Origin: Myxococcales bacterium | GTDB taxonomy: Bacteria; Myxococcota_A; Polyangia; Polyangiales; Ga0077539 | Direction of reading: 5' to 3' | DNA length: 64,000 nucleotides | Assembly (NCBI GenBank): GCA_016792845.1 | Contig: JAEUKH010000034.1 | Coordinates: 124,001 to 188,000 of the forward strand | In this document: one piece after another, positions 36,895 through 46,549 of the stretch | Layout of the letters: every line of letters begins with the position of its first letter | How positions within the stretch are numbered: position 1 is the stretch's first letter | Position numbers and translations under genes: made by a program | Notes under the pieces: model-generated | Databases searched by the model: none | The model's input: only the letters and a program-made list of their open reading frames with translations | What the model was told of the DNA's origin: nothing

Positions 36895-38810
36895 GGCATT
36901 GCCCCCTGACGCCAGGTGTCTGAGCCGAGGTTGTTGGCGTTGCGGTACGCGTCGGCGCGCAAGAGCGCACGAACCAACGCCCGCGAGCGGTAGTTGCCGT
37001 TGCGAAGCGCCGTCGTCAGGTCGGTCACGAGGGCGCTGTCTTCGGGGCCGAGCGCGCGCCCGAGAAAGCTCTCGGCGAAGTTGCTGGCCACACACTGCGA
37101 GAACTCGGGCATCGCCGTGACGGCCCGGGCGAGCCCCGCAGGGCCCGCGTCGGCGTTGGCCACCGAGCCATAGGCGCCGCGAAGGAGGCCGCGGGTGCTG
37201 TTCGCAAACTGCGGGTCATAGAAGCTCCCGCAGATGCCAGAGATGCTCGTGCCGCGCCGCGCGCAGGCCGTATTCTCAGCCGGGAAGCGCTGCGCCGGGA
37301 GGAAGGTCCACCCCGACTCGGTCACCCGGGTAAAGTACGACGACAGGGGTTCGAGCGTCGTGTGGCACGTCGCGCAGCCCGAGCGCACCATCAGGTTGGG
37401 CTCTTCGCTCGGGGTCAGCTCGACATTCTCGGCCACAAACTCACGGCACAAGAACGCTTGGTACACAATGTGAGCCCGGGCCCTGCGCGTGCCGTACTTC
37501 GCGAGAAAGATCGGCATCGTCAGCACGCCCGCCGCGTTCGGCCCGCGGTCAGCCACCCGACGCCAGGTGTTCGTGTCTTGCGGCACAAGGTCAGCCGGCA
37601 CCTGCGCAGGCTCGAACAGCGACACCGGCTCGACGTAATCGAAGTTGGTGCCGTTGCCGCAACACGTGCTGCCCGCCATCGTGCGGTAAAACTGCGAGAG
37701 CGGGCCGTTCACCATGGTTTGACGCCCCGTCAACACTTCGCGCACGTCGCGGTCGTTGCCGAAGAGGTCGTCGAGAAAGCGCACGGCCTCTTGTGACCAC
37801 CAGAAGCGCGCCCACTCGCTCTGGGCCTGGGCCACGTTGTCGAGGGGCACGTCGGGCCCGAGCGGCATGTTGTTCGGCAGCACAAAGGCCGGAGGGTCGT
37901 TGCCGAGGCTCGCCCCGGGCATGCAGCGCTCAAGCCCTGGGCCGCAGCCGCACTGGTCAGACATCGAGACGCCGGTGCCCGCCGTGCACGACACCATGTC
38001 GGTGGGGTGAGCCCGCGCGTAGGCCGAGTCGAGCGGGGGGTTGTTAAACCGATTGCCAGGCAGCGGCGTGCCCCGCGGCGGGTTGGTGGTGCGGCCCGAG
38101 AGGTAGACGCGCCCGGTGGGGGCGGTCTGCGCCTCTTCGCGGCAGACGCGCACGCTCACCGTGGGGGTGCGGCCGTCGGGCTCATTCATCAGCGCGGCCA
38201 CGGGCTCAAACTCGACGGCGTCGGAGTTGGCGTTCGGCGCGACCCGCTGCGAGGGGTTGGTGTTGCGATAATCGCGGTAGAGCCACCACGGGCGGAGGGC
38301 CACCGTGCGGGCGCCCCACACGTCGGCGGCGACTGGGGTGGCGGTGCCGTCGATGGTGCCGTTGTTGGCGACGCGGATGCCCGACTCGGCCTGGGTCAGA
38401 CAGAAATCGGCGTCGGTCTCGGCGCGATTTCGGCGCTGCGACCGGCGATAATAGACGTCGACGAGGTTGTTGTTCGGGTCGCGGACGCGCACCCGACGGA
38501 GCACGATGGGGTTCGACACGAAGCCGAAATTCGACCCCACCTCAAGGCGCATCCGATCCATGTAGATGCGGCGCAGGCGCTCGGCGTACCGAGGGCCCGT
38601 GAGGCGTTGGTCGATCCACGCGTCGAGGTTGAAATCGGGCCGCTCGAACGCGGCGACCTCTTCGGGGGTCGGCATGCGCCCCTGAAGATCAATCGAGAGC
38701 GACCGAAAGAAACGGTACGCCTCGCGCGTTGGCACCGCGTCGGCCACCTGGGGCGCGACCCCTGCGCTCATCATGAGCGCCAAAACGCCGGCTGCGTAAC
38801 GATATCGCAC
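36891..38810 (-). CDS. DUF1549 (PSCyt2)-type c-type cytochrome protein
   Basis: 639 residues from the GTG at 38810, with GGAGG 6 bases upstream and a signal peptide ending QVADA. The PSCyt2-like part starts REAYRFFRSLSIDLQGRMPTPEEVAAFE. A haem c site is GCATCHTTLEPLSSYF. The C-terminus (FAESFLGRALGPEDSALVTDLTTALRNGNYRSRALVRALLRADAYR region) is the usual DUF1549/DUF1592-type ending. It heads a four-gene operon (this gene, lipoprotein, DUF1501, cytochrome lipoprotein) with ATGA-type couplings. Probably a periplasmic redox or surface-polymer system. Confidence 0.85.
   Translation of the reverse strand: MRYRYAAGVLALMMSAGVAPQVADAVPTREAYRFFRSLSIDLQGRMPTPEEVAAFERPDFNLDAWIDQRLTGPRYAERLRRIYMDRMRLEVGSNFGFVSNPIVLRRVRVRDPNNNLVDVYYRRSQRRNRAETDADFCLTQAESGIRVANNGTIDGTATPVAADVWGARTVALRPWWLYRDYRNTNPSQRVAPNANSDAVEFEPVAALMNEPDGRTPTVSVRVCREEAQTAPTGRVYLSGRTTNPPRGTPLPGNRFNNPPLDSAYARAHPTDMVSCTAGTGVSMSDQCGCGPGLERCMPGASLGNDPPAFVLPNNMPLGPDVPLDNVAQAQSEWARFWWSQEAVRFLDDLFGNDRDVREVLTGRQTMVNGPLSQFYRTMAGSTCCGNGTNFDYVEPVSLFEPAQVPADLVPQDTNTWRRVADRGPNAAGVLTMPIFLAKYGTRRARAHIVYQAFLCREFVAENVELTPSEEPNLMVRSGCATCHTTLEPLSSYFTRVTESGWTFLPAQRFPAENTACARRGTSISGICGSFYDPQFANSTRGLLRGAYGSVANADAGPAGLARAVTAMPEFSQCVASNFAESFLGRALGPEDSALVTDLTTALRNGNYRSRALVRALLRADAYRNANNLGSDTWRQGAMP
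37719..37733. promoter_or_regulatory. TTGAC-GCCCC-GTCAA dispersed palindrome 6
   Basis: Both arms exact. Inside the DUF1549-type gene (codes LTGRQ). Confidence 0.75.
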
Positions 38811-38954
38811 CGAGCACCTCCACCGTGCCAGGCGCAGACGCTGCGCCGCACCCCCGAAGAATCGTCGCATTTACGCCGCGCTGTCTAGTCTCTGACGCGT
38901 TGATTTTGTTCACTGCTGCGAGACCGTGACAGGTGTGTGACACTCGCCGCTGCG

Positions 38955-41636
38955 ATGGTAGCTGAGCGAACTTTGCGTTGGCCTTCGGCCCTGTTGACCA
39001 CGTTGACGGTGGCGTTGCTCTCTTGCAGCGATTCGACACCGCAGGCCGTCGATGCGGGCGGCGATGCGGCCGCGGGCGAGGCGGGGGCTGACGTCGAGGC
39101 GCCGCCGGTCTGCACGATGATGCCGCCTGCGCTCGAGCGCGGGAGCGAGAATGGCGCGGCGAACCCGCTGACGGTACCCCCCGGGGCGGCCCGCGCGGGG
39201 CGCATCACGGCCCAACAGCTGCCGCAAGATCGAACGGGTCTCGCGAGCTGGCAGGCGGGCGATTTCGTGCTGGCCAACGAGCGCGTGGCGGTGCTCATCG
39301 CGGGGGCCCGCCCCACCGCGGGGTACAACCCCTGGGGCGGCGAGGTCGAGGGGGTCGCGCGCAACAACAACGGCGCCCTCGTCGACGCGGCCGATTTCGG
39401 CGAGCCGATCTTCGGGTTGGGGCGCTTCACGGTGGCCACCGAGCGGGTGACGGTGCTGCGCGACGGCAGCAGCGGCGGCAGCGCGATCGTGCGCGCCGAG
39501 GGCCCGATGCGGGCGATCCCGTTCATCGATGATTTCGGTCGCGCGCTGGCGCCGCAAGACTTCAGCATGGTGCAGGCGGCGATCGATTACGAGCTCGCGC
39601 CGGGGGCCGACCACGTCGAAATTTCGATGACGGTGAACAACCCCGAGGCGAGCGAGCGCTCGGTGCGCACGGTGCTTCACGCCTTCTTTCAGGGCTACCG
39701 CATGACGCGCTTCTTCCCCGATGCGGGCTTCTCGCGCACGGGCAGCACCGACGCGGTGCCGAACGCGTCGACGGTGGGATGGGTCGACGACAACGCCACG
39801 AGTTGGGCCTGGCAGCTGCCTGAGGGGCAGCTCCTGCCCTTCCTCTCGGTGTCTGGGTTTGACGGCTTTCGCGCCCCGATGATGACCCTCGCGGCCTGCG
39901 GTCAGACGCGCTTCCGTGTGGCCCGCGTGGTGGCCGGGGCGCCGGGCAATCACGGCCTCGACGGTCTGCAAGAGTCGCTCGCCCGGCTCGGCAATCGCAG
40001 CCTCCGCGCGGTGCGGGTCACGGTGCTCGACGGCGCAGGGATGCCCGCTCCCAATGCGCGCGTTCACGCCACCAGCGCCGACGGGATGCGCTACCTCACC
40101 CGAGCCACCACCGACATGAACGGCGTGGCGACCTTGCACCTCCCGGCCGAGGCGACGCGGGTGATCGGGTGGCGCCAGGGCGACCCCGTGAGCGAGCCCG
40201 CGATGGTCGCAATGACCAGCGATACCGCGATGTTACGTCTCGGCGCCTCGGGTCAGATCAGGGTCACCGCCCGCGACGCCGCGAACATGACCGGCATGCC
40301 CGTGCGGGTGCAGATCTCGCCCATGAGCGGCGCGGTGCCCTCGGTGCCGAGCCACTACGGCGAGATCGTGCCGGGCAACAACCGCGTGCACACGGTCTTT
40401 CCGCAAGACGGTGACGTGACGGTGACCGTGCCCGCGGGGGCGTGGCGCGTGCTGATCACCCGCGGCTTTGAGTACACCCTCTCTGACACGACGGTGACGG
40501 TGACCGCGGGGCAGACCCAGGCCGTCAACGCGACCTTGCAGCGGGTGGTCGACACCACAGGGGTGCTCTGCGGCGACTTTCACATTCACACGCACCGCTC
40601 GCCCGACTCGGGTGACAGCGGGCGCCTGAAGCTCGCCTCCGGGGCTGCCGACGGCGTCGAGGTGATGGCGCGCTCAGAGCACGAGTTTGTGAGCGATTTT
40701 CAGCCGCTCATCGACGAGATGGGGCTCACGCCGTGGCTGCGCGGTTTGGGCTCCCTCGAACTGACGACCTTCGTGTGGGGGCACTTCGGGGTGTTTCCGC
40801 TTACGGCGAACCCGGCGCGGCCCAATGGCGGCAATTTTGAGTGGGCGGGTCGTCGCCCCACCGACGTGTTCGCCGACGTGAGGGCCCGGAGCGAGAACCC
40901 CACCCTGGTGATCAACCACCCGCGCGGCGGCGCCGCGGGGGCGTACTTCGACGCCGCGGGCTACGACGCCATGACGGGCCAGGTGCGCAACCCCAACCTC
41001 TGGGATGACCGCTTCACCACGGTCGAGTTCTTCAATGACAGCTCGTTCGAAGAGCGGCTCCCGCGTGAGGTTCAAGACTGGTTCTCGTTCTTGAGCGCGG
41101 GGCGCAGGGTGTGGGCCGTCGGGTCTTCAGACAGCCACGGCATCAACCCGAACTCGCCGGTCGGGTACCCGCGCACTTGCATGTACCTCAACACCGACGA
41201 CCCCCGCATGGCCACCCCAACGGCCATCGGCGCCGCGGTCGGCGCGGGGCGCACCAACATCTTCGGCGGCATCTATGTCAACGCCGAGGCCGTGGCCGCC
41301 GCGCGCACCGCGGGCCCTGGGCAAGAGCTCACCGGGGCTGGCAACGAGGCGCGGCTCAGGGTCACCGTGCAGGCGCCGCCCTGGGTCACCGCGAACACCC
41401 TCACGGTGTGGGTCGACGCGCGGCCCGGCACCATGACCGCCACGCGCAGCATCACCCTCAATGAGTCAACCCGCGACCCGATGAACAACACCATCCGTTA
41501 CCGCGGTGAGATCAACGTGCCGGTGGCGGCCAATGGGAGCTACGTCATCGTCGCCGCACAGGGGGGCGAGCTCGTCCCTCTCTTTCCGGGTAAGCAGGCC
41601 TTCGGTGTCACCAATCCGATCTTTTTGCGTCGCTAG
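38955..41636 (+). CDS. CehA/McbA-type PHP-fold metal-dependent hydrolase, lipoprotein
   Basis: 893 residues from the ATG at 38955, which gives a lipoprotein signal ending TVALLSC; an upstream GTG at 38937 adds six residues. An Asp/Ala-rich spacer and beta-sandwich regions precede the PHP domain, which starts near residue 540: GDFHIHTHRSPDSG, RSEHEFVSDF, WGHFGVFPL, VINHPRGG and VGSSDSHG supply the His and Asp metal ligands. CehA and McbA hydrolyse carbaryl, but most relatives have unknown substrates. Divergent from the cytochrome operon. Confidence 0.88.
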   Translation: MVAERTLRWPSALLTTLTVALLSCSDSTPQAVDAGGDAAAGEAGADVEAPPVCTMMPPALERGSENGAANPLTVPPGAARAGRITAQQLPQDRTGLASWQAGDFVLANERVAVLIAGARPTAGYNPWGGEVEGVARNNNGALVDAADFGEPIFGLGRFTVATERVTVLRDGSSGGSAIVRAEGPMRAIPFIDDFGRALAPQDFSMVQAAIDYELAPGADHVEISMTVNNPEASERSVRTVLHAFFQGYRMTRFFPDAGFSRTGSTDAVPNASTVGWVDDNATSWAWQLPEGQLLPFLSVSGFDGFRAPMMTLAACGQTRFRVARVVAGAPGNHGLDGLQESLARLGNRSLRAVRVTVLDGAGMPAPNARVHATSADGMRYLTRATTDMNGVATLHLPAEATRVIGWRQGDPVSEPAMVAMTSDTAMLRLGASGQIRVTARDAANMTGMPVRVQISPMSGAVPSVPSHYGEIVPGNNRVHTVFPQDGDVTVTVPAGAWRVLITRGFEYTLSDTTVTVTAGQTQAVNATLQRVVDTTGVLCGDFHIHTHRSPDSGDSGRLKLASGAADGVEVMARSEHEFVSDFQPLIDEMGLTPWLRGLGSLELTTFVWGHFGVFPLTANPARPNGGNFEWAGRRPTDVFADVRARSENPTLVINHPRGGAAGAYFDAAGYDAMTGQVRNPNLWDDRFTTVEFFNDSSFEERLPREVQDWFSFLSAGRRVWAVGSSDSHGINPNSPVGYPRTCMYLNTDDPRMATPTAIGAAVGAGRTNIFGGIYVNAEAVAAARTAGPGQELTGAGNEARLRVTVQAPPWVTANTLTVWVDARPGTMTATRSITLNESTRDPMNNTIRYRGEINVPVAANGSYVIVAAQGGELVPLFPGKQAFGVTNPIFLRR

Positions 41637-42171
41637 TCTCTGGGCCCTCGGGGCCTGCGCGCGACCGCCCTCGCCCGCGGGGCCCCAGACCGAGACCGCC
41701 GCCCTCGCGTGCCTCCACGCCGCCTACACCGAGGGCGCGCGCCTGGCCCCGTGCGTCGACAGCAGCGTGGCACCCCAGGCCGAGCTCCTCGCCCGAATGG
41801 ATCGCCTCAGGGCCCTCCAAGAGGGCCACCCCTCAGCGGTCACCGACGACGGCTGGCGGGCCCTCTTGTCAGATCTTGACAGTGTGTCAACACCGGCCGC
41901 GACCTTGCAGCGCTGGTCGGCGGCGCGGGCGCGGCTGGGCACGGGGCGTTGCGCGCCGGCGCCGGGCGAGGGTGTCGAAATTGCTCGGCATTTTCGTGCG
42001 ATCTCGCGCCCTGTTGAGGGCTGGCCGCCGGTGGCCGAGGCGACCCGCGCGTCGCTCTCGACGAAGCTCGCGACGCTCGAAGGGCGTGCGTACCGCTGCG
42101 ACGGCGGGGGCGTGATTCGGGTGCTGAGCGTGGCCCGCGGGGCGGCGCGCGTGCTCGTGCAGGTCGAGTGA
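41605..42171 (+). CDS. Putative lipoprotein of unknown function
   Basis: 188 residues from the GTG at 41605, inside the last 32 bases of the preceding gene. This start yields VSPIRSFCVASLWALGAC, a lipobox. The body has ACLHAAYTEGARLAPCVDSS and TGRCAPAPGEGVEIARHFRAISRPVEGWPP, with a few cysteines. Not recognised. The overlap suggests coupling to the PHP lipoprotein. Confidence 0.65.
   Translation: MSPIRSFCVASLWALGACARPPSPAGPQTETAALACLHAAYTEGARLAPCVDSSVAPQAELLARMDRLRALQEGHPSAVTDDGWRALLSDLDSVSTPAATLQRWSAARARLGTGRCAPAPGEGVEIARHFRAISRPVEGWPPVAEATRASLSTKLATLEGRAYRCDGGGVIRVLSVARGAARVLVQVE
41876..41890. promoter_or_regulatory. TTGAC-AGTGT-GTCAA dispersed palindrome 7
   Basis: Both arms exact. Inside the lipoprotein gene (codes LDSVST). 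Confidence 0.75.
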
Positions 42172-42255
42172 TGAAAACGGTTGGGGGCTCGACTCTGCGG
42201 TTGTGTGAGGTGCCAGACGTGGCAGGGTCAACCTCGCGAGAAGGGAGCCCGCACC

Positions 42256-43566
42256 GTGATCACTGTCTCGGCAGATCGATTGATTTTCAGCTTTCCTGAG
42301 CGTGACGCTCGGCTCGACGCGCGGGTCGCCGCCTTCATCGAAGCGGGCGCCGCGGCGATGCTCAAAGAAGACCGGGGCGCGGCCCTCGACGCGGTGCTCG
42401 CGCGTCACCCCTGGGCGGGGCAAACGGCTGCGTGGCAGCAGCAGGCGCGGGCCCAGGTCGCGCGAGCCGACGACGCGAAGTGGGCGGCGGCCTATGAGGC
42501 GCTGCTCTGGTCGCGCGCGGGCGGTCGCACGGCGCAGCGGCCGCAACACGGGGTGACGATCAGCTTCATGCGTACGCTGCGCTTGCCTGATGATGGTAAG
42601 GCGTATCCGCTGCCGCCGGGGCTGGGGTGCTTCCCCTTGCGGCGCATCGAAGACCTCGGCGCGGCGACGCCGCCGAGCTGGCAGCGGCGTGGCGGGGTGG
42701 CGCTGCCGATGTACCAGGGTGAGGCCATGTGGCTCGCGTTTTCAGCGCCCTTCGCCGCTGCGCTCAAGATCGCCGCGGGGGGCGTCAACGCCGCCACCGG
42801 TGAGCCCTTCGAGGTGGGTCTCAAGAGAGATCCGCAAGACTATGTGGTCTTGCCGCAACAGCCCTGGCTCGACGGCTTCTGTGTTGAAAAGGGGGTCGTC
42901 AGGCAGTTCGTGGCGATGCCCCTCGGGCAGGGGTACTCGGCTGAAGAGCAGATCACCGGCGAGGCCCGCACCGGCGGCGTTCAGCTCGCCGTCGTGCCGC
43001 TGAAAGACGAGGTGCGTTGGCGCGAGCTGCAAGGTCGGCTGCGCTGCACCCTCGAAGACCTCGTGCCGACCTTCTTGCCTCCCCTTGCGCCCGATCGTTT
43101 GGGCCCTCGGGCCGCCCACGCGCCGATGCCGCCGCCGATGGCCGCCGCCCCCGCTGGCGCCGCCGGGGGCGCCATGGGCCTCGGGGCCGGAGGGCGCATG
43201 AAGCAATCGATCTTTCATGACCCGCGCCCGCTTGATGACTATGACCTCGAAGGGGCCGAGGCGTGCTTTCTTCACGTCCTCAACTCGGCGATGTGGCGCG
43301 CGATCGCCCACGAGGCGCCCCCGCAACCGCCCGTAACCGCTGAAGAATACAGCCGTCACGGCTTGCCTTGGTTTGATTACTACCGCGACGACCTGCAAGC
43401 GATCCGCGGCAGCGGCATCCTCGCGAAGCTCAAGAGCGTGTTCGCGGTCGCGGCCGAGAAGGAGGCTCCGGTCTTTCAAGACGAGGGGCCGATGCCTGCG
43501 CTCGAGGTGGTGCACCTCGGGCCGAGCGCGCCGCCCAACTCGGTGCGCGGGTGGCGCGGGGTTTGA
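42256..43566 (+). CDS. Conserved protein of unknown function
   Basis: 436 residues from the GTG at 42256, with GGGAG 8 bases upstream. The centre has a strongly patterned stretch (LPMYQGEAMWLAF, KIAAGGVNAATGEP, QDYVVLPQQPWLDGF, RQFVAMPLGQGYSAEEQITGEA) that I remember from uncharacterised bacterial proteins. A Pro/Ala/Gly-rich insert (about 300-335) separates it from a C-terminal part starting QSIFHDPRPLDDYD. No signal peptide or membrane span. It converges on rpoH with 4 bases between stops. Confidence 0.75.
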   Translation: MITVSADRLIFSFPERDARLDARVAAFIEAGAAAMLKEDRGAALDAVLARHPWAGQTAAWQQQARAQVARADDAKWAAAYEALLWSRAGGRTAQRPQHGVTISFMRTLRLPDDGKAYPLPPGLGCFPLRRIEDLGAATPPSWQRRGGVALPMYQGEAMWLAFSAPFAAALKIAAGGVNAATGEPFEVGLKRDPQDYVVLPQQPWLDGFCVEKGVVRQFVAMPLGQGYSAEEQITGEARTGGVQLAVVPLKDEVRWRELQGRLRCTLEDLVPTFLPPLAPDRLGPRAAHAPMPPPMAAAPAGAAGGAMGLGAGGRMKQSIFHDPRPLDDYDLEGAEACFLHVLNSAMWRAIAHEAPPQPPVTAEEYSRHGLPWFDYYRDDLQAIRGSGILAKLKSVFAVAAEKEAPVFQDEGPMPALEVVHLGPSAPPNSVRGWRGV

Positions 43567-43570
43567 GCCC

Positions 43571-44377
43571 TCAGGCCGCGAGGTCGCTGAGGGCCCCGCG
43601 GAGCTTCTGAAGCGCCCGGGCCTCGATCTGTCGCACGCGCTCCTTCGAGATCCCGAGCGAGCGGCCGAGAGACTCCAGGGTGACGTCGTCTTCGGCGTTG
43701 AGCACCCGGCGCTCGACGATCCACCGTTCGCGCGATGAGAGCTGTTCGAGGGCCGAGTCGATGCGGCGCCGCGCGCTCTCAGAGTTATCGTGCAAGATCG
43801 CCATCTCTTCGGGCGTCTCGTGCGCGTCGCGGAGCCTGTCGATGGGGGCGCTCTCGCCGTCGGGCGAGGCGTCGAGCGAGAGGTCGCGCTGCTTCAGCAT
43901 CGGCAAGAGCGCCTCGGCCTTCTCACGGGTCACCCCCGCCAGCGCGGCGAGCCGCGTCGGGTCGTCTTCGCGGGTGCGGCGAAAGGCTCGCAACGCGCGG
44001 CGCTCGCCCTTCGAGCCGCCGATACGCACCACCCGGTACCCGCGCACCACGTACTCGCGGATCTCAGCACGGATCCAATACACCGCGTAGGTGATCAAGC
44101 GACAATCGCGCTCGGGGTCGTAACGGAGCGCACCCTTCAACAGACCGAGGTTACCCTGTTGAATAAGATCTTCGAGCGGAACGCCCCAGCGGCGGTACTC
44201 GGTCGCGATGGTGATGACAAAGGGGAGCGAGGCTTCGATCAACTTGCGACCCGCGGCGGCGTCGCCGTTGCGCCAGCGGAGGGCCAGGTCACGCTCGTCT
44301 TCGGGCTTCAACGGCGCCACACCCGCGAGCGAATGACGGTAGGCCTCAAGCGCAGTCGCTGATCCGAGCAATGCCAT
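43571..44377 (-). CDS. rpoH: RNA polymerase sigma factor, RpoH (sigma-32) type
   Basis: 268 residues from the ATG at 44377, with GGAGAG upstream. Region 2 is LIEASLPFVITIATEYRRWGVPLEDLIQQGNLGLLKGALRYDPERDCRLITYAVYWIRAEI, including the RpoH-type LITYAxYWIRAEIREYV. Region 4 is VTLESLGRSLGISKERVRQIEARALQKLR, the helix-turn-helix for the -35 element. It lacks region 1.1, as in sigma-32. It likely drives heat-shock or related stress genes; myxobacteria often have several such paralogues, so the exact regulon is uncertain. Confidence 0.82.
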   Translation of the reverse strand: MALLGSATALEAYRHSLAGVAPLKPEDERDLALRWRNGDAAAGRKLIEASLPFVITIATEYRRWGVPLEDLIQQGNLGLLKGALRYDPERDCRLITYAVYWIRAEIREYVVRGYRVVRIGGSKGERRALRAFRRTREDDPTRLAALAGVTREKAEALLPMLKQRDLSLDASPDGESAPIDRLRDAHETPEEMAILHDNSESARRRIDSALEQLSSRERWIVERRVLNAEDDVTLESLGRSLGISKERVRQIEARALQKLRGALSDLAA

Positions 44378-44615
44378 GGTGACTCTCCACTCCGCCGGAG
44401 GGTACGCGCTGCCACGCAAAGGAAGCATCCCGTCGCAGCCTTTGCGCGGGGGAGGGCTCCGGCGACGGGCCGCAATGCAGCGTCGGTGCCACCGCACGAT
44501 CGCCCTGAATTTGCGCCGAATTCACCCTCGCGAGGCGCCCGAGGGCGCAGCCGATGCGGGGGGCCGCGACGGGCGCGCAACGGTTGCGCGCTGTGCGCTC
44601 GTGATGCGGGTCAGA

Positions 44616-45449
44616 TCAGGGCGCGCTTCGGGTGCGCCGCGCCATCCGCTCGACCTCGCGCGCAAAGCTTGCTTCAAAGACGCCGTCAACCCGGATGCTG
44701 TACCGAAAGAAGGGGTCGGCCAGCACGCCGTGGTAATCCATGTCGTTGAACCAGTACGCCCGCGCGTTCACCACCACGGGGGCGTCGTCGGGGCGGTTCT
44801 GGAGGTAGAAGCGCTTGCCCGCGCGGGGGGCGAAGCTGATCGATTGCGCCACTTCGAGGGCGTCGCCAGGCTCGGTGTCTCGGTGCAACGGCGCGTGGTC
44901 GTTGGCGTTGAGACCGAACAGCACCGCGCGACCCACCTCGACGAAGGGCAACGATTCAATAAACGCCACCGTCCTTGGGAAGTGAACCCGCGCCGCGTCA
45001 TCAAAGGCTTTGCCCTCGCCCGAGTGCTTGTCATCCCAGAGGTGATTGGCCAAAAAGTGGTAACACACCTTCCAGGGGAAATAGACGCCGTGGCGGAGGC
45101 TCAAGAGCATCTGTTGACGGAGTGTCAAAGGTCGCTCGGTCTCATCGCCGAAGGCGGGGCGCGGGGCCCCCGGGGTGACAGCGATGGGGGGCTCGGCGAG
45201 GGAGAGAAAATCGGCGTACGCGTCGTCGCTCATGGCCTCGATGGCGTGCATGGCGTCGCGGTATCCGTCGCCCATGACCCAGGGCGCGACCACGCCCATG
45301 TGTTTGAGCGTGGCGCCGGTGCCTTCGGTGTCGACGGCGGTGAGGCCGAGGGTGATCTCACGGTCGAGGGCCTCGAAGGCGTGCGTGTCGATGAGGGCGT
45401 CGAGGGCGAGGTAGGGGTGGCCGTAGAGGCCCCAGAGGGCGTGCTTCAT
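44616..45449 (-). CDS. Putative 2-oxoglutarate/Fe(II)-type oxygenase
   Basis: 277 residues from the ATG at 45449, sharing ATGA with the upstream Rieske gene. The C-terminal half has a double-stranded beta-helix pattern: APLHRDTEPGD (His-x-Asp, about residue 190), KRFYLQNRP, and NDMDYHGVL then RYSIRVDG (distal His and Arg). That is the usual 2OG/Fe facial triad, though the family is not certain. The N-terminal half is unassigned. Its coupling to a Rieske oxygenase suggests successive oxidations of one substrate. Confidence 0.7.
   Translation of the reverse strand: MKHALWGLYGHPYLALDALIDTHAFEALDREITLGLTAVDTEGTGATLKHMGVVAPWVMGDGYRDAMHAIEAMSDDAYADFLSLAEPPIAVTPGAPRPAFGDETERPLTLRQQMLLSLRHGVYFPWKVCYHFLANHLWDDKHSGEGKAFDDAARVHFPRTVAFIESLPFVEVGRAVLFGLNANDHAPLHRDTEPGDALEVAQSISFAPRAGKRFYLQNRPDDAPVVVNARAYWFNDMDYHGVLADPFFRYSIRVDGVFEASFAREVERMARRTRSAP
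45114..45128. promoter_or_regulatory. TTGAC-GGAGT-GTCAA dispersed palindrome 8
   Basis: Both arms exact. Inside the putative 2OG-oxygenase gene (codes LTLRQ). Confidence 0.75.
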
Positions 45450-46549
45450 GGTGTGCCGAGGGCCGCGCGGAGGTTGCGGAGGTAGAGCAGGTCGAAGGCC
45501 TGAAGCCCGTCTTCGCCAGCGAGGTACTGCCGAGCGCGGAAGGTGGTGTACCCCAGGCCGCGCTGTTGCGCCTCGACCACGGCCTGGTCTTCGAGGTTGG
45601 TGCGTTGCCAGAAGCCGTCGAGGTCGTCGCGGTGTTGCGCCAGGTCGGTCGCCCGCGCGTGGAGCCAGATCTCGGCCACCACCGTCGTGCGATCGACCGC
45701 CTCGGGGAAGAGCGCGTAGGTCAGCAGATAGTCGGGCTGGAGGCTCGTGAGCACGTTCGGCCAGAGGTAGGCGTCGAAGACCGTGCGCGGGTCGCCGCGG
45801 TGGACGCTCGGCCGCCCCAAGGTTCGCATCGACCGCGAGACCGTCTCGGCGTGAGGGGCCAGCTGCATCGTGCCGCCGAGCCACGGCGCGTCGGTGATCA
45901 CGCTGCGCGAGGCCGCCGACGGGGTGCGCGCTTCGAGCCCAGGGTGAACCGTGCCGAAGTGTTGAGACTCCTGAAAGTTTTCGACGATCAGCTTCCAGTT
46001 GGCTGCGGTCTTGAGGGTGCGCTTCGAGAGCCTCCGGAGCGGGGCCAGCGCGCCCGCCGCGAGCCACGGCGGAAGGGCCTGCCGGGCCATCTCAGCCCCC
46101 ATCACCCAGGTCGCGTCTTCGTGAACAGGGTGGGCGTCGAGACCCGCCGCCGCGCGGTCGAAATCGGTCGACGTAAAGGGCGCGCTGACGAGGGCGCCTC
46201 CGAGGGCGAAGCACCAGCCGTGGTAGCGACAGGTGAAGGTGAGCGAGGGGCGCTCTCCGGCGTCTTCGTCGACCAGCGCGGCGCCCCGGTGCGTACAAAC
46301 CCCGTGCACGGCCGCGAGCGAGAGGTCGCCTTGGCGGGTCACCAAGAGCGAATCGCAGCGCCCAGGCACCCGCACCCAAGACCCCGGACGCGGCAGGTCG
46401 GCGGGGCTCGCCAAGGCCATGCGCGAGGGCGCGAAGAAGGCCTCTCGCTCAAGCGCGAAGAGCCCCGCGTCGGTGTACGCGAGGGCCGGCAGCGGGCGCC
46501 CCGGAGCATCGGCGGCGCACAGCACACGACGCAGCGACGCGGCGATCAT
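45446..46549 (-). CDS. Rieske (2Fe-2S) ring-hydroxylating/betaine-type oxygenase, catalytic subunit
   Basis: 367 residues. The Rieske centre is CTHRGAAL and CRYHGWCF (about residues 86-113). The catalytic iron site is ENFQESQHFGTVHPGL (about 191-206), with His-x4-His and Glu where many members have Asp or Glu-Cys. The layout suits trimethylamine/betaine-type monooxygenases (CntA, GbcA) as well as aromatic ring dioxygenases. No reductase or ferredoxin is adjacent. ATGA overlaps join it to selB upstream and the putative 2OG oxygenase downstream. Confidence 0.88.
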   Translation of the reverse strand: MIAASLRRVLCAADAPGRPLPALAYTDAGLFALEREAFFAPSRMALASPADLPRPGSWVRVPGRCDSLLVTRQGDLSLAAVHGVCTHRGAALVDEDAGERPSLTFTCRYHGWCFALGGALVSAPFTSTDFDRAAAGLDAHPVHEDATWVMGAEMARQALPPWLAAGALAPLRRLSKRTLKTAANWKLIVENFQESQHFGTVHPGLEARTPSAASRSVITDAPWLGGTMQLAPHAETVSRSMRTLGRPSVHRGDPRTVFDAYLWPNVLTSLQPDYLLTYALFPEAVDRTTVVAEIWLHARATDLAQHRDDLDGFWQRTNLEDQAVVEAQQRGLGYTTFRARQYLAGEDGLQAFDLLYLRNLRAALGTP

